The notes under the pieces: generated by a model
Told to the model about the DNA's origin: nothing
Databases searched by the model: none
Seen by the model: only the letters and a program-made list of their open reading frames with translations
Shown here: one piece after another, positions 1 through 7,632 of the stretch
Position numbering within the stretch: the stretch's first letter is position 1
Layout of the letters: each line of letters starts with the position of its first letter
Made by a program: the position numbers and the translations under genes
Source: Mycolicibacterium rhodesiae JS60
GTDB taxonomy: Bacteria > Actinomycetota > Actinomycetes > Mycobacteriales > Mycobacteriaceae
Direction: 5' to 3'
Assembly (NCBI GenBank): GCA_000230935.2
Contig: AGIQ01000001.1
Span: forward strand, 868,001-932,000
Length of the DNA stretch: 64,000 bases

Positions 1-675
1 CGTTACGACGCACCGGTCGAGGCTCTCGGCGAGGAAGACGTATACGCCGAGGAATTCCCGGCGGTGGCCGAACCGGAGTCGGTCGATCCCAGCGGGCTGC
101 CGCGGCGCTCGCCGGGTTCCAGCGGAATCACCGGTGCCCCGCCGCAGCCTTCGCAGTGGTTCGCTCAGGCCGACGACCCGGGTCCGGCGCGCGAGCATCC
201 GACGGACACCGCGCCATTCTTCTCCTCTCGCGCTCGGGCAGTTCAGGCGCGCGAGGAGAACCTCGACGTCAGCGATATGGATGTGCTCGCCGCCGACCTG
301 ACGGCACCCGAAGCCGAGGACACCGACACCGACTTCATCTATCAGAAGATGCTGAACGAGATCATGGTCGACCCGCACACGCTGGTGGTGCCGCAGGACT
401 GGAAGTCGGTGTGGGACAACGGCTGGGAGACCGCCTCCGAGGTCGAGAACGTTCCGGTGCAGGAGCACACCGAACACGGTTTGCCGGTCCGCGACCCCGG
501 TGCCCGGCTGGTGCCCGGCGCGGCGGACGACTCGTCGGCACCTGACCGTCCTGCGCTTGCGCAGCGTGATCCCGATGCGGTCCGGGCATCGTTCAGCAGT
601 CACTTCGGCGGCGTGCGGGCCGCGCGTTCCGATATCCAGACCGGGTCGGTAGAGAACGGACGAGATCACCAATGA
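1..675 (+). CDS. Conservon sensor histidine kinase, C-terminal part only
   Basis: The frame is open from the first base, so this is the C-terminal 224 residues of a gene whose start lies upstream. The visible part is acidic and proline-rich with no recognisable catalytic domain. That fits the disordered tail of the nitrate/nitrite-sensor-like histidine kinase that opens mycobacterial conservons (Rv3365c type). Identity rests mainly on context: the next four genes are the standard conservon partners in the standard order. The stop overlaps the next start by 4 bases (ATGA at 672-675), implying translational coupling. A conserved patch with Trp residues ([14 protein letters not shown]) lies near the middle. 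The kinase domain itself is not visible. Confidence 0.72.
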   Translation, partial: RYDAPVEALGEEDVYAEEFPAVAEPESVDPSGLPRRSPGSSGITGAPPQPSQWFAQADDPGPAREHPTDTAPFFSSRARAVQAREENLDVSDMDVLAADLTAPEAEDTDTDFIYQKMLNEIMVDPHTLVVPQDWKSVWDNGWETASEVENVPVQEHTEHGLPVRDPGARLVPGAADDSSAPDRPALAQRDPDAVRASFSSHFGGVRAARSDIQTGSVENGRDHQ

Positions 676-1085
676 CCTATCCGCCACGGCGAGAGAACAA
701 TTCACTGGACTGGTTGGTGTCCAACTTCGCTCGCGACGTGCCCGGCGTCTCGCATGCGGTGCTGGTGTCGGTCGACGGCCTGCTGATCGCCGCCAGTGCG
801 CAGCTGCCGCGCGAGCGTGCCGAGCAGCTGGCCGCGGTGACCTCCGGGCTGGCCAGCCTGGCCGCCGGCGCGGCCCAGCTCTTCGAGGCCGGCCAGGTGC
901 TGCAATCGGTGGTGGAGATGGCCGGTGGCTACCTGCTGGTGATGCGGGTGGGTGACGGCTCGCACCTGGCCGTGCTGGCCGCACCCAACTGTGATATCGG
1001 CCAGATCGGTTACGAGATGGCCGTTTTGGTGGAGCGGGTGGGCAATGTGGTGTCCTCGTCCCGGCGTAACCCGCAACCGACGTGA
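672..1085 (+). CDS. Roadblock/LC7 domain protein of the mfp conservon
   Basis: A 137-residue protein of the roadblock/LC7 (MglB-like) family, the size and type of Rv3364c. Such proteins act as regulators or scaffolds for the small GTPase of the same conservon, here the product of 1419-1985. The sequence shows the typical alternation of an amphipathic helix (residues about 8-20, [16 protein letters not shown]), strand ([13 protein letters not shown]) and a long alanine-rich helix ending in AAQLFEAG. It starts with ATG overlapping the previous stop, and its own stop overlaps the next GTG (GTGA at 1082-1085). No membrane segment is visible, so it is probably a cytoplasmic partner of the membrane kinase. 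Confidence 0.9.
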   Translation: MTYPPRRENNSLDWLVSNFARDVPGVSHAVLVSVDGLLIAASAQLPRERAEQLAAVTSGLASLAAGAAQLFEAGQVLQSVVEMAGGYLLVMRVGDGSHLAVLAAPNCDIGQIGYEMAVLVERVGNVVSSSRRNPQPT

Positions 1086-1438
1086 CCGGTGACGCGGAGG
1101 CGAACCTGGTTCGCCCGTATACGCTCACCGCGGGGCGCACCGACACAGAAGTCGAACTTCCGGTCGAAGCGCCGATACTGACGCTGCCGCCGGCATCGCA
1201 GCAGCACTGGCCGTCCGGGGATATGAGAGGGCGGATCTGCACGCTGTGCAGCGACAGCCCATCGGTGGCCGAAATCTCGGCGCGCCTGGATCTTCCGCTC
1301 GGCGTCACGCGCGTCCTCGTCGGTGACCTCGTGACGGCGGGCTATCTTCGGGTGCAGACCACTTTGACCGACAGCTCGACACCTGACGAGCGTCGCGACT
1401 TGATAGGAAGGACCCTTCGTGGCCTCCGAGCACTCTGA
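1082..1438 (+). CDS. DUF742 protein of the mfp conservon
   Basis: A 118-residue DUF742 protein equivalent to Rv3363c. The family folds as a winged-helix-like domain. The characteristic motif region is present: [12 protein letters not shown] near residue 10, then an [33 protein letters not shown] stretch resembling a helix-turn-helix (residues about 53-85). The GTG start overlaps the preceding stop. The C-terminus overlaps the start of the GTPase gene by 20 bases in another frame, so the four conservon genes are tightly coupled. Its molecular role is not established; a link between the roadblock protein and the GTPase is inferred from constant co-occurrence. Confidence 0.9.
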   Translation: MTGDAEANLVRPYTLTAGRTDTEVELPVEAPILTLPPASQQHWPSGDMRGRICTLCSDSPSVAEISARLDLPLGVTRVLVGDLVTAGYLRVQTTLTDSSTPDERRDLIGRTLRGLRAL

Positions 1439-1985
1439 GGGGCGGGCATCCGCCTCGACGAAGATCGTCGTCGCGGGTGGGTTCGGCGCCGGCAAGACCA
1501 CATTCGTCGGGGCGGTGTCGGAGATCATGCCGCTGCGCACCGAGGCGATGGTCACCGATGCCTCCACCGCCGTGGACGCACTGGCGGCCACTCCGGACAA
1601 GTCGACGACGACGGTGGCGATGGACTTCGGCCGGATCACCCTGGATCAGGATCTGGTGCTCTATCTGTTCGGCACCCCGGGGCAGCGGCGGTTCTGGTTC
1701 ATGTGGGACGACCTGGTGCGTGGGGCGATCGGGGCGATCATCCTGGTTGACGTGCGCCGCCTGCAGGACAGCTTCGCCGCGGTCGACTTCTTCGAGCACC
1801 GCAAGATGCCGTTCCTGGTCGCGATCAACGAATTCGACGGCGCACCAAGGTATCCCACGGATGAGGTACGCCGGGCGCTGACCTTGCCGGACACCACGCC
1901 GGTGATAACGCTCGATGCCAGGGACCGCAAGTCAGCCACCGATGCGCTGATCGCGATCAGCGAGTACGCGCTGGCGCGGCTTTAG
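1419..1985 (+). CDS. mfpB: Conservon small GTPase MfpB
   Basis: A 188-residue ATP/GTP-binding protein of the conservon GTPase family (Rv3362c type). The P-loop GGFGAGKTT sits at residues about 20-28, a switch-II-like FGTPGQRRFW follows in the middle, and the base-recognition region reads INEFDGA. In mycobacteria MfpB has been described as a partner of MfpA that modulates its effect on DNA gyrase, and the direct juxtaposition here fits. The GTG start lies inside the end of the DUF742 gene. Its stop TAG shares one base with the GTG of mfpA, so both are probably translated together. Confidence 0.93.
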   Translation: MASEHSEGRASASTKIVVAGGFGAGKTTFVGAVSEIMPLRTEAMVTDASTAVDALAATPDKSTTTVAMDFGRITLDQDLVLYLFGTPGQRRFWFMWDDLVRGAIGAIILVDVRRLQDSFAAVDFFEHRKMPFLVAINEFDGAPRYPTDEVRRALTLPDTTPVITLDARDRKSATDALIAISEYALARL

Positions 1986-2530
1986 TGCAGCACTGGGTCG
2001 ACCGCGAATTCACTGGTCACGACTTTCGCGACGAAGATCTCTCCGGCCTGCAGACCGAGCGGGTGGTGTTCACCGAGTGCGACTTCGGAGGTGCCAACCT
2101 GTCGGAGTCGACGCATCTTGGGTCGGCGTTCCGCAACTGCCGGTTCCTGCGGACCACACTGTGGCACAGCACTTTTCGTAACTGCAGCATGCTCGGCTCG
2201 ACTTTCGAGAACTGCCGGCTGCGCCCGATCGTGTGCGACGAGGTCGACTTCACCCTCGCCGTCCTCGGCGGCGCGGACCTGCGCGGGGTGGACATGTCCG
2301 GGTCCCGGCTGCGGGAAACCAGCCTGGTGCAGGCGGATTTGCGTAAGGCGGTGCTGCGCGGGGCGGACCTGACCGGCGCGCGCACCAACGGGCTGCGGCT
2401 CGAGCAGGCCGATCTGCGCGGTGCGCGCATCGATCCGACGCTATGGACGACGGCGGCGTGCCGGGGCGCCCGCATCGACGTGGCCCAGGCGCTCGCGTTC
2501 GCAGCCGCGCACGGCCTCGACGTCAGCTGA
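1985..2530 (+). CDS. mfpA: Pentapeptide-repeat gyrase-binding protein MfpA
   Basis: A 181-residue pentapeptide-repeat protein, close to the 183 residues of M. tuberculosis MfpA. Repeats of the form A(D/N)LxX run through nearly the whole length (for example GANLSES, GSAFRNC, GADLRGVDMSG, QADLRKAVLRGADLTGA), predicting a right-handed quadrilateral beta-helix. The family mimics B-DNA, binds DNA gyrase and gives low-level fluoroquinolone resistance or protection. The C-terminal LAFAAAHGLDVS helix matches the MfpA dimerisation tail. GTG is the start, overlapping the mfpB stop by one base. It is the last gene of the conservon and is followed by a strong inverted repeat. Confidence 0.96.
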   Translation: MQHWVDREFTGHDFRDEDLSGLQTERVVFTECDFGGANLSESTHLGSAFRNCRFLRTTLWHSTFRNCSMLGSTFENCRLRPIVCDEVDFTLAVLGGADLRGVDMSGSRLRETSLVQADLRKAVLRGADLTGARTNGLRLEQADLRGARIDPTLWTTAACRGARIDVAQALAFAAAHGLDVS

Positions 2531-2534
2531 CTTG

Positions 2535-2587
2535 GCGATTTCGGCGCGGAAACCGCCGCTGAGCGAACGAAACCGCGCCGAAATCGC
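2535..2587. terminator. Perfect 15-bp inverted repeat between convergent genes
   Basis: Positions 2535-2549 and 2573-2587 are exact reverse complements (15 bp, GC-rich) separated by 23 bases. The repeat sits between mfpA (+) and the ABC transporter gene (-). No T-run follows on either strand, as is usual for mycobacterial hairpin terminators, so a bidirectional terminator is the simplest reading. It could also be a dispersed palindromic element; I noticed no second copy in this window. Confidence 0.65.
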
Positions 2588-2594
2588 GTCGCGA

Positions 2595-5147
2595 CTACGC
2601 GCTCTTCAGCCGAATCTTCCAGCGCACCAGGCTCAGATAGCCGATGCACAGCACCCCCAGCATGCCCATGTCGAACCACCACGCCGACGCGGTGTGATGC
2701 CAGTGCGAGTCCTTGGGTGTCAACGGTCCGGGCACCAGTGTGATCAGGTCGATCGTCGACGCCGACGCCGCGAAACCCCAACGGGCGGGGGTGATCCACG
2801 ACAGTTGGTCGAGCACGAGGCGCCCGGTCACCGGGATCATGCCGCCGGAGAACACCAGCTGGCTCATGACCGCTACCACCAGCAGCGGCATGATCTGCTC
2901 GTTCGACTTGGCCAAGGCCGACAGCGCCAGACCCACCATCGCCGCGGTGACCGTCGTCGCGGCCATCACCACGAACAGCTCCAGCGTCGGGCTCAGGAAC
3001 GTCAGCGACCCCTGCGTCGGCCCGCCCTTGCCCGCGACGGTGATCGCGGTGACGATCGTCGATTGCACGATCGCGAAGACCGCGTAGATGCAGACCTTCG
3101 CCAACAGATAGGCCGTGGTCGACAACCCGACGGCCTGTTCTCGGCGGAAGATCGGTCGCTCGCCGATCAGATCGCGAACCGTCAGCGCGGTCCCCATGAA
3201 GATCGCGCCGACGTTCAGCAGCACCAGAATCTGCCCGGGCTCATTGGGCGCGTCACCCATCGGATCGGGCTTGCCGAAGCCGACGGTGCCCGGCACCGAC
3301 AGCGACAACACGCCCATGATGAACGGCAGCAGCGCCAGGAAGATGAAGTAGCCGCGGTCGGACACGATCAGCCGCATCTGCCGTCGCGCAATCGTGGAGA
3401 ACTGCCGCAGCAGGCTGGTGTGCGTCGGCTCGCCCATGTTCGACGGCGCCTCTAGCGGCGGCGGTGGGGGAGCAGGCCCGGTCTGCTGCAGGTAGCGCTG
3501 ATGGGCGGCATCGGGGTCGCCGGCCACGGAGCTGAAGATGTCGGCCCAGTTGGTGGTGCCCATCGCCGGGCCGATCTGACTCGGCGGGCCGCAGAACGCC
3601 GTCTTGCCGCCCGGTGCCAGCAGCAGCACCTGGTCGCACACGTCGAGGTAGGTCAGCGAGTGCGTGACCACCAGCACCACGCGGCCGGCGTCGGCCAGCT
3701 GGCGCAGCATCGTCATGACCTGACGGTCCAGCGCCGGGTCCAGACCGGAGGTCGGCTCGTCGAGGATCAGCAGCGATGGACCGGTCAGCAGCTCCAGGGC
3801 CACCGACGCGCGCTTGCGCTGCCCGCCGGACAGCTTGTCCACCCGGGTGTTCTGGTGCTGGGTCATCTCCAGCTCGGCGAGCACCTGGGCCACCACCTGC
3901 TGGCGGTCCTCCTTGGTGGTGTCCGGCGGCAGCCGCAACTCGGCGGCGTACATCAGCGCCTGGTTCACGGTCAGCTGGCCGTGCACCACGTCGTCCTGCG
4001 GCACCATCCCGATCCGGGAGCGCAGCGAGGCGTACTCGGCGTGGATGTTGTGACCCTCGAAAGTCACGGTGCCGCTTGTCGGATGGGTGTAGCCGGCGAC
4101 CAGTCGCGCGAAGGTGGACTTACCCGCACCCGACGGGCCGATCACCGCGGTGAGGGTGCCCGGGCGCGCCGTCAGCGAGATGTTGTCCAGGAGCGTCTTG
4201 TTGTTCTCGATCGTCCACGTCACCGCGCGCACGTCCAGACCGCCGGTGGCGGTGGCCGCCTCGGTCTCGGTGCGCCGGGCCAGCGTGCCGCCGGCGAACA
4301 CCAGGTCGACGTTGCCGATCGTGACGGTGTCGCCCTCGTTCAGCATCGCGGTGTCGACCCGGGCGCCGTTGACGAACGTGCCGTTGATGCTGCGGTTGTC
4401 GACGATCTCCGTGCCGCCCGGGGTCGGGATCAGCGTGGCGTGGTGGCGCGACGCCAGCACGTCGGGGATGACGATGTCGTTGTCGGTCGCGCGGCCGATC
4501 TTGATGCCGCCGGGCGGCACATCGCTGGGCGCGCCGGGGCGCAGGATCCGCAGCATCGACGTCGCGAGGTTCGACGAGCCGGCCGCGGGCTTGCCGACCG
4601 CCTGGCGCAGCTGGGTCGGTGCCGTCGCCGGCGGCGGCGCGGCCGCTCCGGCCCCGGTGGGCGGATGGTAGGTCGGTTGCGCCCGCTGATATGTCGGTTG
4701 CTGCTGCTGCGACGGCGGTGGCTGCCACGAGCCCGCGGTCGCCGGACCGCGGGTCGGCTGCGCCGGCCACGACGGCGATGAGGGCGGGGCGGCCAGACGC
4801 ACCGAGGAGGTCTGCGGTGGACGGCCCACCGAACCCTGGGCGCGGCCCAGCCCGAAGCTCATCGGCGGCCCGTCTGGATTGCCCACGTTCACCGTCATGC
4901 CGTCGGTGATGTCGACGGACGGCACCCGGCGGCCGTTGACGAACATGCCGTTCAGCGAGCCGTTGTCCACCGCCAGCCACCGGCCGTGGTCATAGCGCAA
5001 CACCAGGTGAGCACGAGAGATCAAGGGGTGGGCGATTCGCACGTCGGCGCGCAGGTCTCGACCGACCACAACGTCGTGGCCTGCGGCGAAGGTGCGCTCC
5101 GACCCGTCGTACCGAACTGTCAGAACGGGCGCGGCTGGTCGACTCAT
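2595..5147 (-). CDS. FHA-regulated ABC transporter, ATPase and permease fused (Rv1747-like)
   Basis: About 850 residues, matching Rv1747 in size and architecture. In order: FHA domain 1 (residues about 5-100, with VVGRD, SRAH and NGSLNG), a proline/glutamine-rich linker, FHA domain 2 (about 205-290, IKIGRATDND and SRHH), an ABC ATPase (Walker A GPSGAGKST, signature LSGGQRKR, Walker B LLILDEPTSGLD) and a C-terminal ABC-2 permease with about six membrane segments. Rv1747 is activated when PknF phosphorylates linker threonines that its FHA domains bind, and it is linked to envelope lipid export. No pknF lies beside it here. ATG at 5147 is preferred over GTG 5153 and TTG 5156 just upstream. The substrate is not visible from sequence. 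Confidence 0.93.
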   Translation of the reverse strand: MSRPAAPVLTVRYDGSERTFAAGHDVVVGRDLRADVRIAHPLISRAHLVLRYDHGRWLAVDNGSLNGMFVNGRRVPSVDITDGMTVNVGNPDGPPMSFGLGRAQGSVGRPPQTSSVRLAAPPSSPSWPAQPTRGPATAGSWQPPPSQQQQPTYQRAQPTYHPPTGAGAAAPPPATAPTQLRQAVGKPAAGSSNLATSMLRILRPGAPSDVPPGGIKIGRATDNDIVIPDVLASRHHATLIPTPGGTEIVDNRSINGTFVNGARVDTAMLNEGDTVTIGNVDLVFAGGTLARRTETEAATATGGLDVRAVTWTIENNKTLLDNISLTARPGTLTAVIGPSGAGKSTFARLVAGYTHPTSGTVTFEGHNIHAEYASLRSRIGMVPQDDVVHGQLTVNQALMYAAELRLPPDTTKEDRQQVVAQVLAELEMTQHQNTRVDKLSGGQRKRASVALELLTGPSLLILDEPTSGLDPALDRQVMTMLRQLADAGRVVLVVTHSLTYLDVCDQVLLLAPGGKTAFCGPPSQIGPAMGTTNWADIFSSVAGDPDAAHQRYLQQTGPAPPPPPLEAPSNMGEPTHTSLLRQFSTIARRQMRLIVSDRGYFIFLALLPFIMGVLSLSVPGTVGFGKPDPMGDAPNEPGQILVLLNVGAIFMGTALTVRDLIGERPIFRREQAVGLSTTAYLLAKVCIYAVFAIVQSTIVTAITVAGKGGPTQGSLTFLSPTLELFVVMAATTVTAAMVGLALSALAKSNEQIMPLLVVAVMSQLVFSGGMIPVTGRLVLDQLSWITPARWGFAASASTIDLITLVPGPLTPKDSHWHHTASAWWFDMGMLGVLCIGYLSLVRWKIRLKSA

Positions 5148-5184
5148 CGTCACCAACTCTATCGGTATCGGCGCCGACGGCCGG

Positions 5185-6384
5185 TCAGGCTGGACCGCCG
5201 GTCACCACACAAAGCGTCCGCGAGTAGATGGTCGGCATGCATTTGTTGCAGTGCGTACACAGCGACTGCACAGAATGCGTGTCACCGTCGGCCTGGATGC
5301 GGTTGAGCAGGTCCGGCTCGGCCAGCAGGGCCCGGCCCATCGCCACGAATTCGAAGCCCTCGGCCATCGCGCGGTCCATGGATTCGCGGTTGGTGATACC
5401 GCCGAGCAGGATCAGCGGCATCGTCAGCTCCTTGCGGAACTGCGTGGCGTCACGCAGCAGATACGTGTCCCGGTAAGGGTACTCGCGCATGAATTTCTTG
5501 CCGGTCATGCGCATACCCCAGTTCAGCGGCCATTTCTGCGCGGCGGCGAATTCCTTCACCGGGGCGTCGCCGCGGAAGAGGTACATCGGGTTGAGCAGCG
5601 AGCTGCCCGCGGTGAGTTCGATGGCGTCCAGGCCGCCGTCCTCCTCCAGCCACTTGGCGGTCTGCAGTGCTTCCTCGATCTGGATGGAGCCGCGCACCCC
5701 GTCGGCCATGTTCAGTTTGGCGGTGACCGCGATCGGGGCCGGGCCCAGGCGCTCCACCTCGTGGCGCACGGCCGTCACGATTCCGCGGGCCACCTTGGCC
5801 CGGTTCGCCAGCGACCCGCCGAACTCGTCGGTGCGGCGGTTGATCATCGGCGACAGGAAGGAGCTCGCCAGGTAGTTGTGGCCCAGGTGGATTTCGACGG
5901 CGTCGAATCCGGAATCGATGGCGAACCGTGCCGCCGACGCGTGGGCGGCGATGACGTCGTTGATGTCGTCTTTGGTCGCGTGCCTGGCGAATTTCATCGA
6001 CAGCGGGTTGAAGAACCGGACCGGGGCCAGCGCGGTGGCCTTGTTCGAGCGGGCATTGGCGACCGGGCCGGCATGGCCGATCTGCGCGCTGATCTTCGCG
6101 CCCTCGGCGTGGATCGCGTCGGCGAGTCGCTGCAGGCCGGGCACGGCTTCCGGGCGCATCCAGATCTGCCCGCCGTTGGTGCGGCCGCCCTGGCTGACGG
6201 CGGTGTAGGCGACGGTCGTCATGCCGATGCCGCCGGCGGCGACGGCGCGGTGGAAGGCGATCAAGTCATCGGAGACGACGTCGTCGGGGGTGCGGGCTTC
6301 GAAGGTGGCCGACTTGATCGTGCGGTTGCGCAGGGTGATGGGTCCGAGTTGGGCCGGGCTGAACACATCTGGCGCACTGTTCAT
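5185..6384 (-). CDS. NADH:flavin oxidoreductase, old yellow enzyme family (Rv3359-like)
   Basis: A 399-residue FMN TIM-barrel protein of the old-yellow-enzyme/2,4-dienoyl-CoA reductase superfamily, similar in size to Rv3359. Visible hallmarks are LGPITLRNR at the start, AQIGHAGP, the active-site region HLGHNYLASSF, and INRRTDEFGGSLANR. The C-terminus carries cysteines 376, 379, 382 and 392 (CTHCNKC plus one more), resembling the iron-sulfur ligand pattern of dienoyl-CoA reductases, but the protein ends just after and has no C-terminal FAD/NAD domains. ATG 6384 gives the normal family N-terminus; the frame stays open far upstream, antisense to folD. The substrate is unknown. Confidence 0.9.
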   Translation of the reverse strand: MNSAPDVFSPAQLGPITLRNRTIKSATFEARTPDDVVSDDLIAFHRAVAAGGIGMTTVAYTAVSQGGRTNGGQIWMRPEAVPGLQRLADAIHAEGAKISAQIGHAGPVANARSNKATALAPVRFFNPLSMKFARHATKDDINDVIAAHASAARFAIDSGFDAVEIHLGHNYLASSFLSPMINRRTDEFGGSLANRAKVARGIVTAVRHEVERLGPAPIAVTAKLNMADGVRGSIQIEEALQTAKWLEEDGGLDAIELTAGSSLLNPMYLFRGDAPVKEFAAAQKWPLNWGMRMTGKKFMREYPYRDTYLLRDATQFRKELTMPLILLGGITNRESMDRAMAEGFEFVAMGRALLAEPDLLNRIQADGDTHSVQSLCTHCNKCMPTIYSRTLCVVTGGPA

Positions 6385-6453
6385 AACCGCAGCTGACCAC
6401 GCTCTGAACAGTGCTGTCAACGGCGGCGTTCGGTCAATGGAACAATACGGTCC

Positions 6454-7302
6454 GTGGTCGCTATCACCCTGGACGGCAAGCTCACCCGTGACGAGATTTT
6501 CGTCGATCTCACCGACCGTGTGGCGACGCTGACCGCCGCCGGACGCACCCCGGGACTGGGCACGGTGCTCGTCGGTGACGATCCCGGCTCGCACGCCTAT
6601 GTGAAGGGCAAGCACTCCGACTGCGCGAAGGTCGGGATCACCTCGATCCGCCGCGACCTGCCCGCCGACGTGAGTCAGGCGCAGCTCGACGACACCCTCG
6701 ACGAGCTCAACGCCAACCCCGAGTGCACCGGATACATCGTGCAGTTGCCGTTGCCGCGCCACCTCGACGAGAACGCCGCGCTGGAACGCGTCGACCCGAA
6801 CAAGGACGCCGACGGACTGCACCCGACCAACCTGGGCCGGCTCGTGCTGGGCAAAGACGCCCCGCTGCCCTGCACCCCGCGTGGCATCGTGCATCTGCTG
6901 CGCCGCTTCGACGTGCCGATCGCCGGCGCGCACGTGGTGGTCATCGGCCGCGGGGTGACCGTCGGCCGCCCGCTGGGGCTGCTGCTGACCCGGCGCAGCG
7001 AGAACGCCACGGTGACGTTGTGCCACACCGGAACTCGTGACCTTCCCGCGCTCACCAAGCAGGCCGACATCATCGTCGCCGCCGTCGGTGTGCCGCACAT
7101 GCTGACCGCCGAGATGGTGCGGCCCGGTGCGGCCGTCGTCGATGTCGGGGTCAGCCGGGTCGACGGAAAGCTCACCGGCGACGTGCATCCCGATGTCTGG
7201 GAGGTCGCCGGTCAGGTATCGCCGAACCCCGGCGGGGTGGGCCCGCTGACCCGCGCATTCCTGCTCACCAACGTCGTCGAACTGGCCGAAGCGGCCCGGT
7301 GA
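6454..7302 (+). CDS. folD: Bifunctional methylenetetrahydrofolate dehydrogenase/cyclohydrolase
   Basis: A 282-residue FolD, which interconverts 5,10-methylene-, 5,10-methenyl- and 10-formyl-tetrahydrofolate for purine, thymidylate and formyl-Met supply. Family signatures are present: [22 protein letters not shown] with the catalytic Lys near residue 53, [11 protein letters not shown], the CTPRGIV segment, the NADP-binding [18 protein letters not shown], and [12 protein letters not shown] near the end. GTG 6454 is the start. The stop overlaps the GTG of the following small membrane protein by 4 bases. The neighbouring oxidoreductase gene is divergent, with 69 bases between the starts. Confidence 0.97.
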   Translation: MVAITLDGKLTRDEIFVDLTDRVATLTAAGRTPGLGTVLVGDDPGSHAYVKGKHSDCAKVGITSIRRDLPADVSQAQLDDTLDELNANPECTGYIVQLPLPRHLDENAALERVDPNKDADGLHPTNLGRLVLGKDAPLPCTPRGIVHLLRRFDVPIAGAHVVVIGRGVTVGRPLGLLLTRRSENATVTLCHTGTRDLPALTKQADIIVAAVGVPHMLTAEMVRPGAAVVDVGVSRVDGKLTGDVHPDVWEVAGQVSPNPGGVGPLTRAFLLTNVVELAEAAR

Positions 7303-7628
7303 CCGCTCGCGCGAAGCGCCGACTGCCGACCCGCGCGGAGGCGGCGGCCTTCACCGCGCGTGTGGTGCGTTCGCAGTGGCCGATCCTGAGCGTCGGGGTG
7401 ATCTTCGTGGTCGCTTTCGTTCTGGTGGCGGCGGAGTTCTGGCGCCGCGGCTCCCTGCTGATCGGCATCGCGGTCGGCGTGGCCGCCGTGCTGCGCCTGG
7501 TGCTGTCCGAGGAGCGTGCCGGTCTGCTGGTGGTGCGCTCCCGCGGCGTCGACTTCGCGACCATGACCACGGTGTGTGTGGCGATGGTCTACATCGCGTC
7601 GACGATCGACCCGCTGGGCACCAGCTAG
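7299..7628 (+). CDS. DUF3017 small integral membrane protein
   Basis: A 109-residue protein with an Arg-rich N-terminus ([16 protein letters not shown]) and about three hydrophobic segments: [39 protein letters not shown] and [17 protein letters not shown]. Size and position directly after folD match the DUF3017 protein Rv3355c. It is translationally coupled to folD through a GTGA overlap. No function is known for the family. Three bases separate its stop from the stop of the convergent beta-propeller gene. Confidence 0.88.
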   Translation: MTARAKRRLPTRAEAAAFTARVVRSQWPILSVGVIFVVAFVLVAAEFWRRGSLLIGIAVGVAAVLRLVLSEERAGLLVVRSRGVDFATMTTVCVAMVYIASTIDPLGTS

Positions 7629-7632
7629 CGGC

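Noticed and set aside
5148..5156. TTG 5156 or GTG 5153 as start of the FHA-ABC transporter
   Set aside because: ATG 5147 begins the conserved sequence (MSRPAAPVLTVRY), so the upstream codons add only two or three residues; GTG cannot be fully excluded.
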